From the NCBI GenBank assembly GCA_964556005.1, contig CAZKUR010000041.1, positions 1-33,468 on the forward strand: a stretch of DNA of 33,468 nucleotides. The letters run 5' to 3'. Of the stretch, positions 1-7,259 are shown piece after piece (position 1 is the stretch's first letter; every line of letters starts with the position of its first letter). The notes beneath the pieces are model-generated. The model saw only the letters and a list, made by a program, of their open reading frames with translations. It did not search any database and was not told where the DNA came from. Made by a program: the position numbers and the translations under genes. The DNA comes from CAZKUR01 sp964556005 (GTDB lineage: Bacteria > Bacteroidota > Ignavibacteria > Ignavibacteriales > Ignavibacteriaceae).

Positions 1-634
1 CAATCATTTGAGAGAGTATTGTTTTACTTGTGTAAACTGTCTTTAAGATTCTCCCGCTTTGGGTTGATGTTGCCCTTAAATAAACAGTAACCCTGTCTTC
101 CCTGTACTGTCCCGAACCGCCTATACCAAAGTACTTTGCGCCTGACCCGCCGGTCAAAATATTTGTGTCGTACGAAATGATTCCACCTTCAAGTATAACG
201 CCTGCAAACAGGAGAGGCGGAAGAAGATCTTGATTCTCTTTATTATTGCCTTCAAAATTTGCCCTGCTTGAACGGATAATTTTTCTTTCATTAAGCAGGT
301 CAGATAATCCTTCTCTCTCAATGACTACGAACCATCCCGATTCTTCAAGGGCTCTGACTAATATTGAAGTTGCTCCCTGTGTTACTGCCGTAGAAAACGT
401 TGACCCGGTACTTGAAGACTTATATTGGCCTGTTTGATCTCTGAATTTATAAACAGCGGCAACAATTTTATCTTTTGGTGCCGGAAGGGATTTTAATTCT
501 TTCGTGTATTTTGTTTGAATGCCGACAGTCGCATCTTCGGTTTTCATCGGAGTTAAATAATTTGCACATCCGGAGATTTCATAAACAAAAACAACAGCTA
601 TAAATATTTTCAGTATTTTGTAAAATTTCTTCAT
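1..634 (-). CDS. csgG: CsgG, curli export outer-membrane lipoprotein channel (3' part outside the window)
   Basis: The protein forms the outer-membrane secretion channel of the curli (type VIII) system. I translated it from ATG at 634 leftwards; about 211 residues are visible and the reading frame is open to the window edge. The N-terminus is a lipoprotein signal with lipobox ISGC (Cys23). Hallmark CsgG stretches are seen: LPAPKDKIVAAVYKFRDQTG, FSTAVTQGATS, LNERKIIR, GAKYFGIGGSGQY and SKTILS, which align by eye along E. coli CsgG. At the channel constriction, where E. coli has Tyr51-Asn55-Phe56, this protein has Ser/Thr-rich residues and only the Phe is kept, with one extra residue. An AAAAGG ribosome site precedes the ATG. 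The csgF stop lies 9 bases upstream, so the genes are co-transcribed. The identification is firm; the C-terminal third is not visible. Confidence 0.93.
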   Translation of the reverse strand, partial: MKKFYKILKIFIAVVFVYEISGCANYLTPMKTEDATVGIQTKYTKELKSLPAPKDKIVAAVYKFRDQTGQYKSSSTGSTFSTAVTQGATSILVRALEESGWFVVIEREGLSDLLNERKIIRSSRANFEGNNKENQDLLPPLLFAGVILEGGIISYDTNILTGGSGAKYFGIGGSGQYREDRVTVYLRATSTQSGRILKTVYTSKTILSQMI

Positions 635-643
635 AACCTTTTC

Positions 644-1075
644 TTAGAAATATGGTACTTCAATAGTCGATTGTCCACCGGTTGATGAATCAAATATCGT
701 TATAACAACTCCGTTTGTACCGGGCGTAACACTTATACTATAGTTACCAATTTGATATTGTCCTTCTTTTAAACCGGATTCACCAAAAATATTCTTTGTA
801 ATTTGCTGAGAGAGTTGACCTAATATTTGCGATTGCAAACTTTGTGTAAAAGATTGAAGTGTATTACCGTAAGGTGAATAAGCAGATTGAGATTGCGGAG
901 CAGTAAATCCATTCTGCGCCTGGGCTTCACTCAGCATCCATTGGCTGTTAAAATAGTACCCGCCGAAAGATGAATTGATAGGTGTATAAACAAGCTGCTG
1001 TGAATAAATAGTAATATTCATTAGTGAAATGAATAACAGCATTGCAAAAGTGAATAAAAGAAATCTTTTTAGCAT
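644..1075 (-). CDS. csgF: CsgF, curli assembly factor
   Basis: CsgF is a small secreted protein that plugs into the CsgG pore and couples export to nucleation of curli subunits. The 143-residue product has a signal peptide (hydrophobic residues 5-25, ending near IYSQ), then the diagnostic features: a PINSSFGG segment that matches the pore-binding N-terminus (FRNPNFGG in E. coli), a SEAQAQNGF motif, FTQSLQSQILGQL, and a C-terminal GNYSISV...GQSTIEVPYF close to the E. coli ending GQTSTIQVSGL. Length fits the family (about 138). The start ATG at 1075 is preceded by AGAGGA. It sits directly upstream of csgG on the same strand, in the standard E-F-G order. Confidence 0.93.
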   Translation of the reverse strand: MLKRFLLFTFAMLLFISLMNITIYSQQLVYTPINSSFGGYYFNSQWMLSEAQAQNGFTAPQSQSAYSPYGNTLQSFTQSLQSQILGQLSQQITKNIFGESGLKEGQYQIGNYSISVTPGTNGVVITIFDSSTGGQSTIEVPYF

Positions 1076-1100
1076 AGCATTCCTCTAAAAATATTTTTGC

Positions 1101-1502
1101 TTAGAAAATTCCGGTNNNNNNNNNNNNNNNNNNNNNNNNNNNNNNNNNNNNNNNNNNNNNNNNNNNNNNNNNNNNNNNNNNNNNNNNNNNNNNNNNNNNN
1201 NNNNNNNNNNNNNNNATATATAATCTTGTGTTTATAGCCGGCCAATTATTTAAAGAATTCTGAAGTGAACTAATAACAGAATCTTTTTCATCAACAAGAA
1301 TTTCAGGAAAATTTGATTTTAATGAGTCGAGTTCGGTTTGCAGTTTATTTCTATTTCCATCATTACTTTTTATTCTTATAGAAAGATCCATAATATAATT
1401 CAAAGCAGCAGATCTGAAACTAAGTCTTGAATTTTGCGAATAAGACATAGTTATAGAAATGGAAATCAGAAAGAAGATTATTTTATAATTGGCTCGCTTC
1501 AT
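1101..1502 (-). CDS. Secreted curli-operon protein interrupted by an assembly gap (position of csgE)
   Basis: The upstream part (1216-1502, about 95 codons) encodes a signal peptide (MKRANYKIIFFLISISI, cleavage likely near SYSQ) followed by a helical, charged region I do not recognise. Then comes a run of 100 N, and after it only Thr-Gly-Ile-Phe and a stop. The place in the operon, just before csgF, is where csgE (the periplasmic adaptor that caps CsgG) normally lies. However, the visible part lacks the CsgE pattern of a conserved Gly-x-x-Phe-Tyr then Trp. The gap is probably of unknown true length, so this entry may join the front of one gene to the last codons of another (possibly csgE). 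The joined 133-residue product should not be treated as real. Confidence 0.5.
   Translation of the reverse strand: MKRANYKIIFFLISISITMSYSQNSRLSFRSAALNYIMDLSIRIKSNDGNRNKLQTELDSLKSNFPEILVDEKDSVISSLQNSLNNWPAINTRLYXXXXXXXXXXXXXXXXXXXXXXXXXXXXXXXXXXTGIF
1116..1215. other. Assembly gap of exactly 100 N
   Basis: Bases 1116 to 1215 are N, exactly one hundred. Such a round number is the conventional placeholder for a gap of unknown size. It falls within the curli operon, so gene content between 1101 and 1216 is unknown. Confidence 0.97.
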
Positions 1503-1573
1503 AGTTATAGATCACCCATTTATTTATGACTCCACATATTCCATTTGCCCTCTCACGATGAGTGATATTAAAT

Positions 1574-1593
1574 GTTGACAATTAACATGCCAT
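1574..1593 (-). promoter_or_regulatory. Putative sigma-54-type (-24/-12) promoter of the curli operon
   Basis: On the minus strand the sequence is ATGGCATGTTAATTGTCAAC. It contains GG, ten bases, then GT, with TGGCA and TTGT boxes close to the sigma-54 pattern TGGCAC-N5-TTGCA; the usual GC of the -12 box is GT here. Transcription would begin near 1567, leaving a leader of about 65 bases before the ATG at 1502. A gene for an NtrC-type sigma-54 activator lies about 1 kb away on the same strand. The -12 deviation keeps this moderate. Confidence 0.5.
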
Positions 1594-1642
1594 GAAATTA
1601 AACTTGTTATTTTCTCCTAAAACTTCTTTGTAACAATAGAGA

Positions 1643-1659
1643 GGTAAAATTATTTTACC
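1643..1659 (-). promoter_or_regulatory. Perfect palindrome, putative activator site 1 upstream of the curli operon
   Basis: GGTAAAATTATTTTACC is a perfect 17-base palindrome (8 + 1 + 8). Its centre is about 60 bp upstream of the GG of the putative -24 box, that is near -84 from the expected start, a typical place for NtrC-family enhancer sites. It could instead be a weak terminator hairpin of the CheW-like gene, but no T-run follows on the minus strand. Confidence 0.5.
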
Positions 1660-1663
1660 CTCA

Positions 1664-1680
1664 AGAAAAATTTTTTTACC
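1664..1680 (-). promoter_or_regulatory. Second copy of the putative activator site
   Basis: AGAAAAATTTTTTTACC matches the palindrome at 1643-1659 in 14 of 17 positions. The centre-to-centre distance is 21 bp, two helical turns, as expected for tandem sites bound side by side by dimers. The AT-rich base composition makes chance similarity possible. Confidence 0.35.
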
Positions 1681-1693
1681 TCAATCAATATTA

Positions 1694-2155
1694 TTAGAAC
1701 TCTTTTGCTATCCTTTCATAGTCCGGGAAGTAACAAGTTCTATTTTGAAATTTTAAAACTCCGCATACATAGTCAATTTCCAAATTTGGTTTGTAGTCAA
1801 TAGATTCTTCGATAAAAATTTTATCAAGGCTTAAAATTTCAGTAACGCGATCAACAAAAAAAGCGATCCTTTTTTCGTAAATACTCAGTAAAATTATTCT
1901 GGAATCATAAATATTTTTTACGTCTTCAAGATTTACTAACCGGTTGAAATGTATGAGTTTATATTCCTGATTATTATATAAAATAGTTGTAGAACCTTCG
2001 GAATCGATAGACTGTATCTGTTCAATTTCATCCGGCTTTAGTACCACGGTTATGATTCTTAGATCAGTGCAAAATTTCATTCCGCCAACTTCAAATATCA
2101 ACAGTCCAGGAACACTTTCATCGAATGAAGTTGGTTCAATCATTTTATATTCCAT
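1694..2155 (-). CDS. CheW-like domain protein
   Basis: This is a single CheW-like domain protein; such proteins couple receptors to CheA kinases in chemosensory arrays. The CheW fold pattern is visible: beta strand GLLIFEVGGMKFCTDL, a loop with LIHFNRLVNL, then SRIILLSIYEKRIAFFVDRV and a C-terminal VCGVLKFQNRTCYFPD. The frame is open back to a TTG at 2215, but that TTG lies inside a putative -12 promoter box (2211-2227), so I prefer the ATG at 2155; the CheW domain starts after it either way. No CheA, MCP or CheY gene is visible nearby. It lies between an NtrC-type regulator gene and the curli operon, all on one strand, and shares upstream motifs with the curli operon. A structural CheW-like role in signalling is inferred; the partner is unknown. 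Confidence 0.82.
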   Translation of the reverse strand: MEYKMIEPTSFDESVPGLLIFEVGGMKFCTDLRIITVVLKPDEIEQIQSIDSEGSTTILYNNQEYKLIHFNRLVNLEDVKNIYDSRIILLSIYEKRIAFFVDRVTEILSLDKIFIEESIDYKPNLEIDYVCGVLKFQNRTCYFPDYERIAKEF

Positions 2156-2210
2156 TTTAACAAGATCATTTTTAGCGATATTTTTCCCCGAAGGAAATTT
2201 TAAGTTATTA

Positions 2211-2227
2211 AACAATTAGAGTGCCAT
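2211..2227 (-). promoter_or_regulatory. Putative sigma-54-type promoter of the CheW-like gene
   Basis: The minus strand reads ATGGCACTCTAATTGTT: TGGCAC, five bases, TTGTT. The -24 half is the exact sigma-54 consensus and the GG-N10-GT spacing is correct; the -12 GC is replaced by GT. The predicted start is near 2201, downstream of the TTG that opens the longest reading frame. Confidence 0.5.
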
Positions 2228-2273
2228 AAAAAAATTACTGTATTGCTTAAAAACTATTTTATTAAATCCCGGC

Positions 2274-2290
2274 GGTAAAATTTTTTAACT
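2274..2290 (-). promoter_or_regulatory. Copy of the putative activator site upstream of the CheW-like gene
   Basis: On the plus strand GGTAAAATTTTTTAACT matches the curli-operon palindrome GGTAAAATTATTTTACC at 14 of 17 positions, including the first nine. Its centre is about 57 bp upstream of the -24 GG, nearly the same distance as at the curli operon (60 bp). Confidence 0.42.
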
Positions 2291-2362
2291 CCGAGTTATT
2301 TTCTATAATTTAATCTTTGAGTGTTCATAAAAAAGGATGCTATATAAAGAGCCCTAAAAGAA

Positions 2363-3724
2363 TTAATTTTCTTTGTCCAATTGATACTCTTTTATTTTTG
2401 CATTGAGTGTCGGTTTCGTAATACCCAAAATCGTGTATGCTTCTTTTTTGTTCCAATTGACACTATCGAGGATCAATTTTATATGTTCCTTTTCAATTTC
2501 CGCGATACTCATTTTCGAACGATCATGCCTATTAGCTGGAAAAGCGTTGTGATTAAATTGATTCCTTAAAAGTATATTTTCTTTTTCGAGTACATCGCCT
2601 TTTGTAAGTACTGTGGCCTGCATTAATATGTTTTCCAATTCTCTTACATTACCAACCCAATCATAATTTTGCAGCATCTCCATAACTTCATAAGGAATTT
2701 TTCTAATATTTTTATGAAGCTCTTTATTAAATTTCTTTAAGAAGTGTAATACCAGGTCAGGAATTGCTTCTTTTCTATCCCTAAGCGGTGGAATTTCAAT
2801 TGAAAAAACTTTAAATCGGTAATAAAGATCTTCTCTAAATTTTCCCCTGGCCGCTAATTCACTTAAATCCTTATTGGTAGCAGCAATTATTCTTGCTTTC
2901 AGAGGAATTGTAGTCTCACCGCCTACTTTTTCAAATTCCTTCTCCTGAATTACTCTTAAAAGCTTTAATTGCAATTCATTAGAGATTTCGGAAATCTCAT
3001 CAAGAAAAATCGTTCCTTCGCCAGCAAGTTCAAACTTGCCTTTTGTTTCCTTGCTTGCACCTGTAAATGCTCCTTTCACATGTCCGAATAATTCGCTTTC
3101 CAGCAGGGTTTCGGTTAAGGCCGTACAATTTACTGCAACGAACGGCTTGTCTTTGGTGATGCCTGATTGATGGATAATTCTTGATATTATTTCTTTACCG
3201 GTTCCGCTTTCCCCCTGAATCAAAACAGTAACTCTATTCATTGAAACCTGCCCGCACTTCTTTACGATATCTTTCATCTTCTGAGATTTTCCGACAAATG
3301 CAGTTTCAAGATTATAAGCTTTATTATCTTCCGAAATAGCAATTGATAACCTTTCACTTAATTTTTTGCTTTCAACTGCCCGTTTAATTAGTGTTTCAAA
3401 TCTTGCTACCTCCAGTGGTTTTTCTATGAAATCATAAGCGCCAAGCTGCATTGCAGAGATAACGGTTTCCATATCCTCAAATGCAGTCATTAAAATGACA
3501 GGAATATAATCATGAATTTTTTTTACTTTTTCAAGTAAATCCAGTCCGCTGTACCCCGGCATTCTTAAATCGCATACCACCGCATCCGGATGGTTTTGTT
3601 CTATTAATTTAAGACCGGAATTCCCATTTTCCGCAAGCAGAACTTCATAGTTTGATTCGCTCAATAGGATTTGTAATGATTCTCTTATAGAGTCATCATC
3701 ATCAATAACTACAATCTTATCCAT
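2363..3724 (-). CDS. NtrC-family sigma-54-dependent response regulator
   Basis: This is a phosphorylation-controlled activator of sigma-54 promoters. Domain order over 453 residues: receiver (about 1-120) with acidic Asp8-10, phosphoacceptor Asp52, Thr80 and Lys102; AAA+ ATPase (about 143-375) with Walker A GESGTGKE (171-178), the sigma-54 contact loop GAFTGA (218-223), Walker B IFLDE (239-243) and the RFREDLYYR-type segment; and a C-terminal Fis-type helix-turn-helix (about 405-450) with NKKEAYTILGITKPTLNAKI. All catalytic and contact residues are present, so it should be functional. Its start ATG follows directly on the stop of the kinase gene (TAAATG), so the two are co-expressed and form a cognate pair. 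Targets are not known; the CheW-like gene and curli operon just downstream carry sigma-54-like promoters and are plausible targets. Confidence 0.95.
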   Translation of the reverse strand: MDKIVVIDDDDSIRESLQILLSESNYEVLLAENGNSGLKLIEQNHPDAVVCDLRMPGYSGLDLLEKVKKIHDYIPVILMTAFEDMETVISAMQLGAYDFIEKPLEVARFETLIKRAVESKKLSERLSIAISEDNKAYNLETAFVGKSQKMKDIVKKCGQVSMNRVTVLIQGESGTGKEIISRIIHQSGITKDKPFVAVNCTALTETLLESELFGHVKGAFTGASKETKGKFELAGEGTIFLDEISEISNELQLKLLRVIQEKEFEKVGGETTIPLKARIIAATNKDLSELAARGKFREDLYYRFKVFSIEIPPLRDRKEAIPDLVLHFLKKFNKELHKNIRKIPYEVMEMLQNYDWVGNVRELENILMQATVLTKGDVLEKENILLRNQFNHNAFPANRHDRSKMSIAEIEKEHIKLILDSVNWNKKEAYTILGITKPTLNAKIKEYQLDKEN

Positions 3725-5224
3725 TTACTTTACAACTATAGGAAAACAGAGTTTAAATGTTGTTTCATGTTTTTTAGAAGATACTAATTCTATAGTTCCC
3801 TGATTACTTTCTACTATTTTTTTTACAATAGCTAAGCCTAATCCGGTTCCTGCGGTTTTGGTAGTATAGAATGGATCAAATATTTTTTGAGGTTCTTTTA
3901 TACCATTGCCTGTATCTTTAATAAAAATTGATATTTTATTTGAATTTTTTTCGTCTTCAGAGTATACTTCAATTATACCGTTTTCTTTAATCGCATCGAT
4001 GGAATTTTCAAAAAGATGCAAAAATAAAGACTGCATTCTCGAATCATTGCCCAGAATGTAAACTTTCTTTGTAATGTTAATAAATTTAATATTATTCTTA
4101 GAGAGCAGCGGATTAATCAATATTCCTACATTTTCAATCAGTTTATTAATATTAATTTTAGTATTAACCATTTTTTTATTTTGTGAAAACTGAAGAATTT
4201 CTTTCAGCAGGGTATCTAATCTGTTAATCTCTTTTTTTATAATGCCGAATAATTTAGTCTGTGTCTTGTCTAATTCGAGTTTCTTTGAGAGAATATCGAT
4301 ATTTAATTTTATTGAAGTCAATGGAGAACGAATCTCATGAGATATGTAAGTTGTCATTTTCCCTATAGTTGCTAATTTTTCAATTATTCTCAGGTCTTCT
4401 TCGGATTTTTTATTTTCAGTTATATCTGATTTGACGGCAATAAAATGATTGATTTCTTCAAATAAGTTCTTAACCGGTGAAATGACAGCCGATTCCCAAA
4501 ATAGTTCACCGTTTTTCTTTTTGTTTAGGAATTCACCTTTCCATTCTTTCCCCGACAGAATCGTTTCCCATAATTCTTTATACTGTTCACTTGTTTTATT
4601 ACCGGACTTAAGAATCCGTGGATTTTTACGGTAAACTTCTTCCGCAGAATATCCCGTTATTTCGCTGAACTTTTTGTTCGTAAATAAAATTTCGGAATCC
4701 CTGTTTGTGATTATAATCGAGGCCGGCAGGAGATCTAAAATGGGAATTAGGTCGTAATTGCCTTCTAAATCAAATTCGGGGATCGATTCCAAAACCTGCA
4801 CCAGAACAAAGTGTAAATGCAGCTGCTGAAATTCCACTAAAAATTTATATTCTTTTTCACCGGCTAAAATTTTAATTTCTTTCCTGATAGTTATTTTATT
4901 AGAAAGGCAGTCGTTAAAATCAATTAACAATTCATGATGTGTACTGTTGGCAGGAGACAGCAAGTTTCCAAAGAAGTCTTTTAATATTCCATTTTGAAAC
5001 TTTTCGGCCTTTTTGTTATTGTAAACAAGAGTGTAATTATTTTTAAAAGGGTGCCAAATGAAAATTGGAATTGAGATTTTATCAAAATAGATACTAAATT
5101 CTGGATAGAGTTCGGATTGTACTACTTCGCTTCCACCTGAAGCTGTATTGTTTGTTTCCGATCCTTCCTTTATATCACCATCAAATGATCCGTAATTGTT
5201 TTTTTCCCATAACCGTTTCAGCAT
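3725..5224 (-). CDS. PAS-domain sensor histidine kinase, soluble
   Basis: This is the sensor kinase partner of the following NtrC-type regulator. The 499-residue protein has no membrane segment or signal peptide, so it should sense a cytoplasmic or membrane-relayed cue. Residues about 40-145 look like a degenerate PAS-like domain, and about 156-272 are a clear PAS domain (NRDSEILFTNKKFSEITGYS, then FIAVKSDITENK). The dimerisation/phosphotransfer domain has His296 in SHEIRSPLTSIK. The ATPase domain shows the N box (ENSIDAIKENG, Asn407), G1 (DTGNGI) and G2 (GTGLGLAIVKKI). Start ATG at 5224. The gene abuts the regulator gene with no gap. The signal is unknown. Confidence 0.93.
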   Translation of the reverse strand: MLKRLWEKNNYGSFDGDIKEGSETNNTASGGSEVVQSELYPEFSIYFDKISIPIFIWHPFKNNYTLVYNNKKAEKFQNGILKDFFGNLLSPANSTHHELLIDFNDCLSNKITIRKEIKILAGEKEYKFLVEFQQLHLHFVLVQVLESIPEFDLEGNYDLIPILDLLPASIIITNRDSEILFTNKKFSEITGYSAEEVYRKNPRILKSGNKTSEQYKELWETILSGKEWKGEFLNKKKNGELFWESAVISPVKNLFEEINHFIAVKSDITENKKSEEDLRIIEKLATIGKMTTYISHEIRSPLTSIKLNIDILSKKLELDKTQTKLFGIIKKEINRLDTLLKEILQFSQNKKMVNTKININKLIENVGILINPLLSKNNIKFINITKKVYILGNDSRMQSLFLHLFENSIDAIKENGIIEVYSEDEKNSNKISIFIKDTGNGIKEPQKIFDPFYTTKTAGTGLGLAIVKKIVESNQGTIELVSSKKHETTFKLCFPIVVK

Positions 5225-5347
5225 CGATATACCCCAGCCGAAAAATTGAGTAATTAATTAGCTAATAAATAAGTTATTCTTAGTATTAATTAAGTAGAAC
5301 AATTTTTTATTATTTTAAAAAAAATCTAAAATATTTTAAAAAAATAT

Positions 5348-5605
5348 TTGATAAAACCTCAATTAAATATTGATAAAGAGCACAACAAATTAGTACATTT
5401 ATATTTAAATGCAAAAGTACTAATGAATAAGTCATTACGAATCCCGATTCACCAGTCATCACGCACACAATATCAGGATGAATTAATCTCTACACTTGAG
5501 CTATTAAAAAGTGAGATTGTCCGACTTCGTCGAGATCTCGTCCGCCTTTTAGGCGAGACCTCGTCTTTGACGGGCAAAGCGGACTTCGCCCAACCAGTAT
5601 TCTAA
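5348..5605 (+). CDS. Small hypothetical ORF with GC-rich repeat-derived tail
   Basis: An 85-codon frame opens with TTG at 5348. The first two thirds could encode an amphipathic helical protein (QYQDELISTLELLKSEIVRL), but I recognise no family. The last 25 codons run through DNA that is clearly more GC-rich than its surroundings and full of short repeats (5521-5591), so the C-terminus may be a repeat rather than evolved protein. No good ribosome site precedes the TTG. It lies between a kinase gene and prfC, both on the other strand. It may be a remnant or not a gene. Confidence 0.3.
   Translation: MIKPQLNIDKEHNKLVHLYLNAKVLMNKSLRIPIHQSSRTQYQDELISTLELLKSEIVRLRRDLVRLLGETSSLTGKADFAQPVF
5521..5591. 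repeat. GC-rich segment with internal direct and inverted repeats
   Basis: CGAGATCTCGTC (5531-5542) recurs as CGAGACCTCGTC (5554-5565), 11 of 12 identical. GACTTCG occurs at both ends (near 5523 and 5582). GTCCGC (5540-5545) pairs with GCGGAC (5579-5584) around a small CTTTG/CAAAG hairpin (5565-5579). A further dyad, CCCAAC (5589-5594) with GTTGGG (5616-5621), follows. The composition contrasts with the AT-rich flanks and suggests an intergenic repeat element. Confidence 0.45.
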
Positions 5606-5645
5606 ACTGAACTCTGTTGGGTTCCATTATACGATTGATAAATTG

Positions 5646-7259
5646 TTACTTTGTTGATAAAACTTCTGTGGACTGAAACGGAATATCACTTAACTCGATG
5701 TCCGGATTCTTTTCCTTAAAATAATTTAACGACCACTCGCTTGTAAATAATATTACAGTACGTTCTTCTGAATCCAGAGCATAAGCTGCACCGGCAGGAA
5801 GTAAAATTTTAGATTGTTTATCAAAATCAATTTCCGGATCAAGCCATCGCATTAATTTCCAATTGGTTTGTTCGAGTCTTGATTTAGCGCCATACTCGCT
5901 TTCCATCCTGTACTGAGCAACTTCGAATTGTAAAGGTCCGACAGCGCCTAATAAAGGAATTTTTTGTCCTGCGTTTTTCAAATAAAAAACCTGGATTACA
6001 CCTTCCTGTAAAAGCTGTTCAAGTCCGTCCCTGAACTTTTTAAAATCGGATGGATTTGGGTTATGAATAAACACAAAATATTCAGGAGCAAACTTCGGAA
6101 TTTCCTTATATACTATTGATGAATCTGTCGAAATAGTATCTCCGATTCCGAAATTTGAGTTGCCGACAAAACCGATAATATCACCGGCAACTGCTTCGTC
6201 AATTGTAACTCTTTCCTGGCCGAATAATTTTTGAGAGTTAGCCAACCTGATTTTCTTTCCGCTATTGGTATGAAAAGCCTGCATATCTCTCTCAAATTTT
6301 CCGGAACAAATTCTCATAAAGGCAATCCGGTCTCTATGCTTAGGGTCCATATTGGCTTGAATTTTAAAGATGAATCCTGAAAGAGTTTCATCATCGGTTT
6401 TAATTATTCCGTTTGAATTATTTCTCGGAACAGGCGGGACAGCATAATCGAGAAACCCCTCAAGTAAAAGCTGGACTCCAAAATTATTCATTGCGCTACC
6501 GAAGAATACAGGAGTCAATTTCCCTTCGACTATTGCCTGAGGATCAAATTGTTCTCCTGCCGTATCGAGCATCTCTATTTCTTCGATGAACTTTTCATAT
6601 TCTTCGCTGCTTAATTTTTCTTTTACGATTTCATTATTTATATCCGAAATTGAAACAGGGGCTTTAAACATTCCTCCGCTTGTTTTTTCGAAAAGATGGA
6701 CATTTTTATTTTGCCTGTCAAACAAACCTTTAAACTCAAAACCGGTGCCTAAGGGATAATTCATAGCATAAGCTCCGATTCCCAAAACGCTTTCCAGTTC
6801 ATCGATTAATGCAAGCGGTTCGAGAGTAGGCCTGTCGAGCTTATTTATAAAAGTAAAAATCGGAATAGATCTTTTGCTGCATACTTCGAACAATTTTTTT
6901 GTTTGCGCTTCAATTCCTTTGCCTGCATCGATAACCATCACCGCAGCATCGACCGCAGTAAGAACCCGGTAAGTATCTTCGGAAAAATCTTCGTGGCCGG
7001 GTGTATCCAAAAGGTTTATCTTGTAGCCGTTAAAATCGAATTGAAGAACTGTTGAGCTGATTGAAATTCCTCGTTTCTGCTCAAGTTCCATCCAATCCGA
7101 AGTTGTTTTCCGTTGATTACGTCTTGCCCGGACAGAACCGGCTAATTGAACAGCGCCTCCGTATAATAAAAATTTTTCCGTTAAAGTTGTCTTACCCGCA
7201 TCGGGGTGCGATATAATAGCAAATGTTCTTCGTTTATTTATTTCTTTAATTAAGCTCAT
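5646..7259 (-). CDS. prfC: Peptide chain release factor 3
   Basis: RF3 is a translational GTPase that removes RF1/RF2 from the ribosome after peptide release. The 537-residue protein is the usual length. GTPase motifs: G1 SHPDAGKTT (17-25), G2 around KRGISISST (62-70), G3 DTPGHEDFSEDTYR (85-98), G4 NKLD (139-142). The RF3-type N-terminus (INKRRTFAIISHPDAGKTTL) and TEKFLLYGGAVQLAGSV separate it from EF-G. The C-terminal part with FIHNPNPSDFKKF and GAVGPLQFEVAQYRMESEYG is RF3-like. Start ATG at 7259. It is a single gene, transcribed divergently from hpnC, with 288 bases between them. Confidence 0.95.
   Translation of the reverse strand: MSLIKEINKRRTFAIISHPDAGKTTLTEKFLLYGGAVQLAGSVRARRNQRKTTSDWMELEQKRGISISSTVLQFDFNGYKINLLDTPGHEDFSEDTYRVLTAVDAAVMVIDAGKGIEAQTKKLFEVCSKRSIPIFTFINKLDRPTLEPLALIDELESVLGIGAYAMNYPLGTGFEFKGLFDRQNKNVHLFEKTSGGMFKAPVSISDINNEIVKEKLSSEEYEKFIEEIEMLDTAGEQFDPQAIVEGKLTPVFFGSAMNNFGVQLLLEGFLDYAVPPVPRNNSNGIIKTDDETLSGFIFKIQANMDPKHRDRIAFMRICSGKFERDMQAFHTNSGKKIRLANSQKLFGQERVTIDEAVAGDIIGFVGNSNFGIGDTISTDSSIVYKEIPKFAPEYFVFIHNPNPSDFKKFRDGLEQLLQEGVIQVFYLKNAGQKIPLLGAVGPLQFEVAQYRMESEYGAKSRLEQTNWKLMRWLDPEIDFDKQSKILLPAGAAYALDSEERTVILFTSEWSLNYFKEKNPDIELSDIPFQSTEVLSTK

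Noticed and set aside
246..437. 63-codon plus-strand frame at the left end
   Set aside because: It lies antisense inside csgG, whose reading frame is strongly supported by family motifs.
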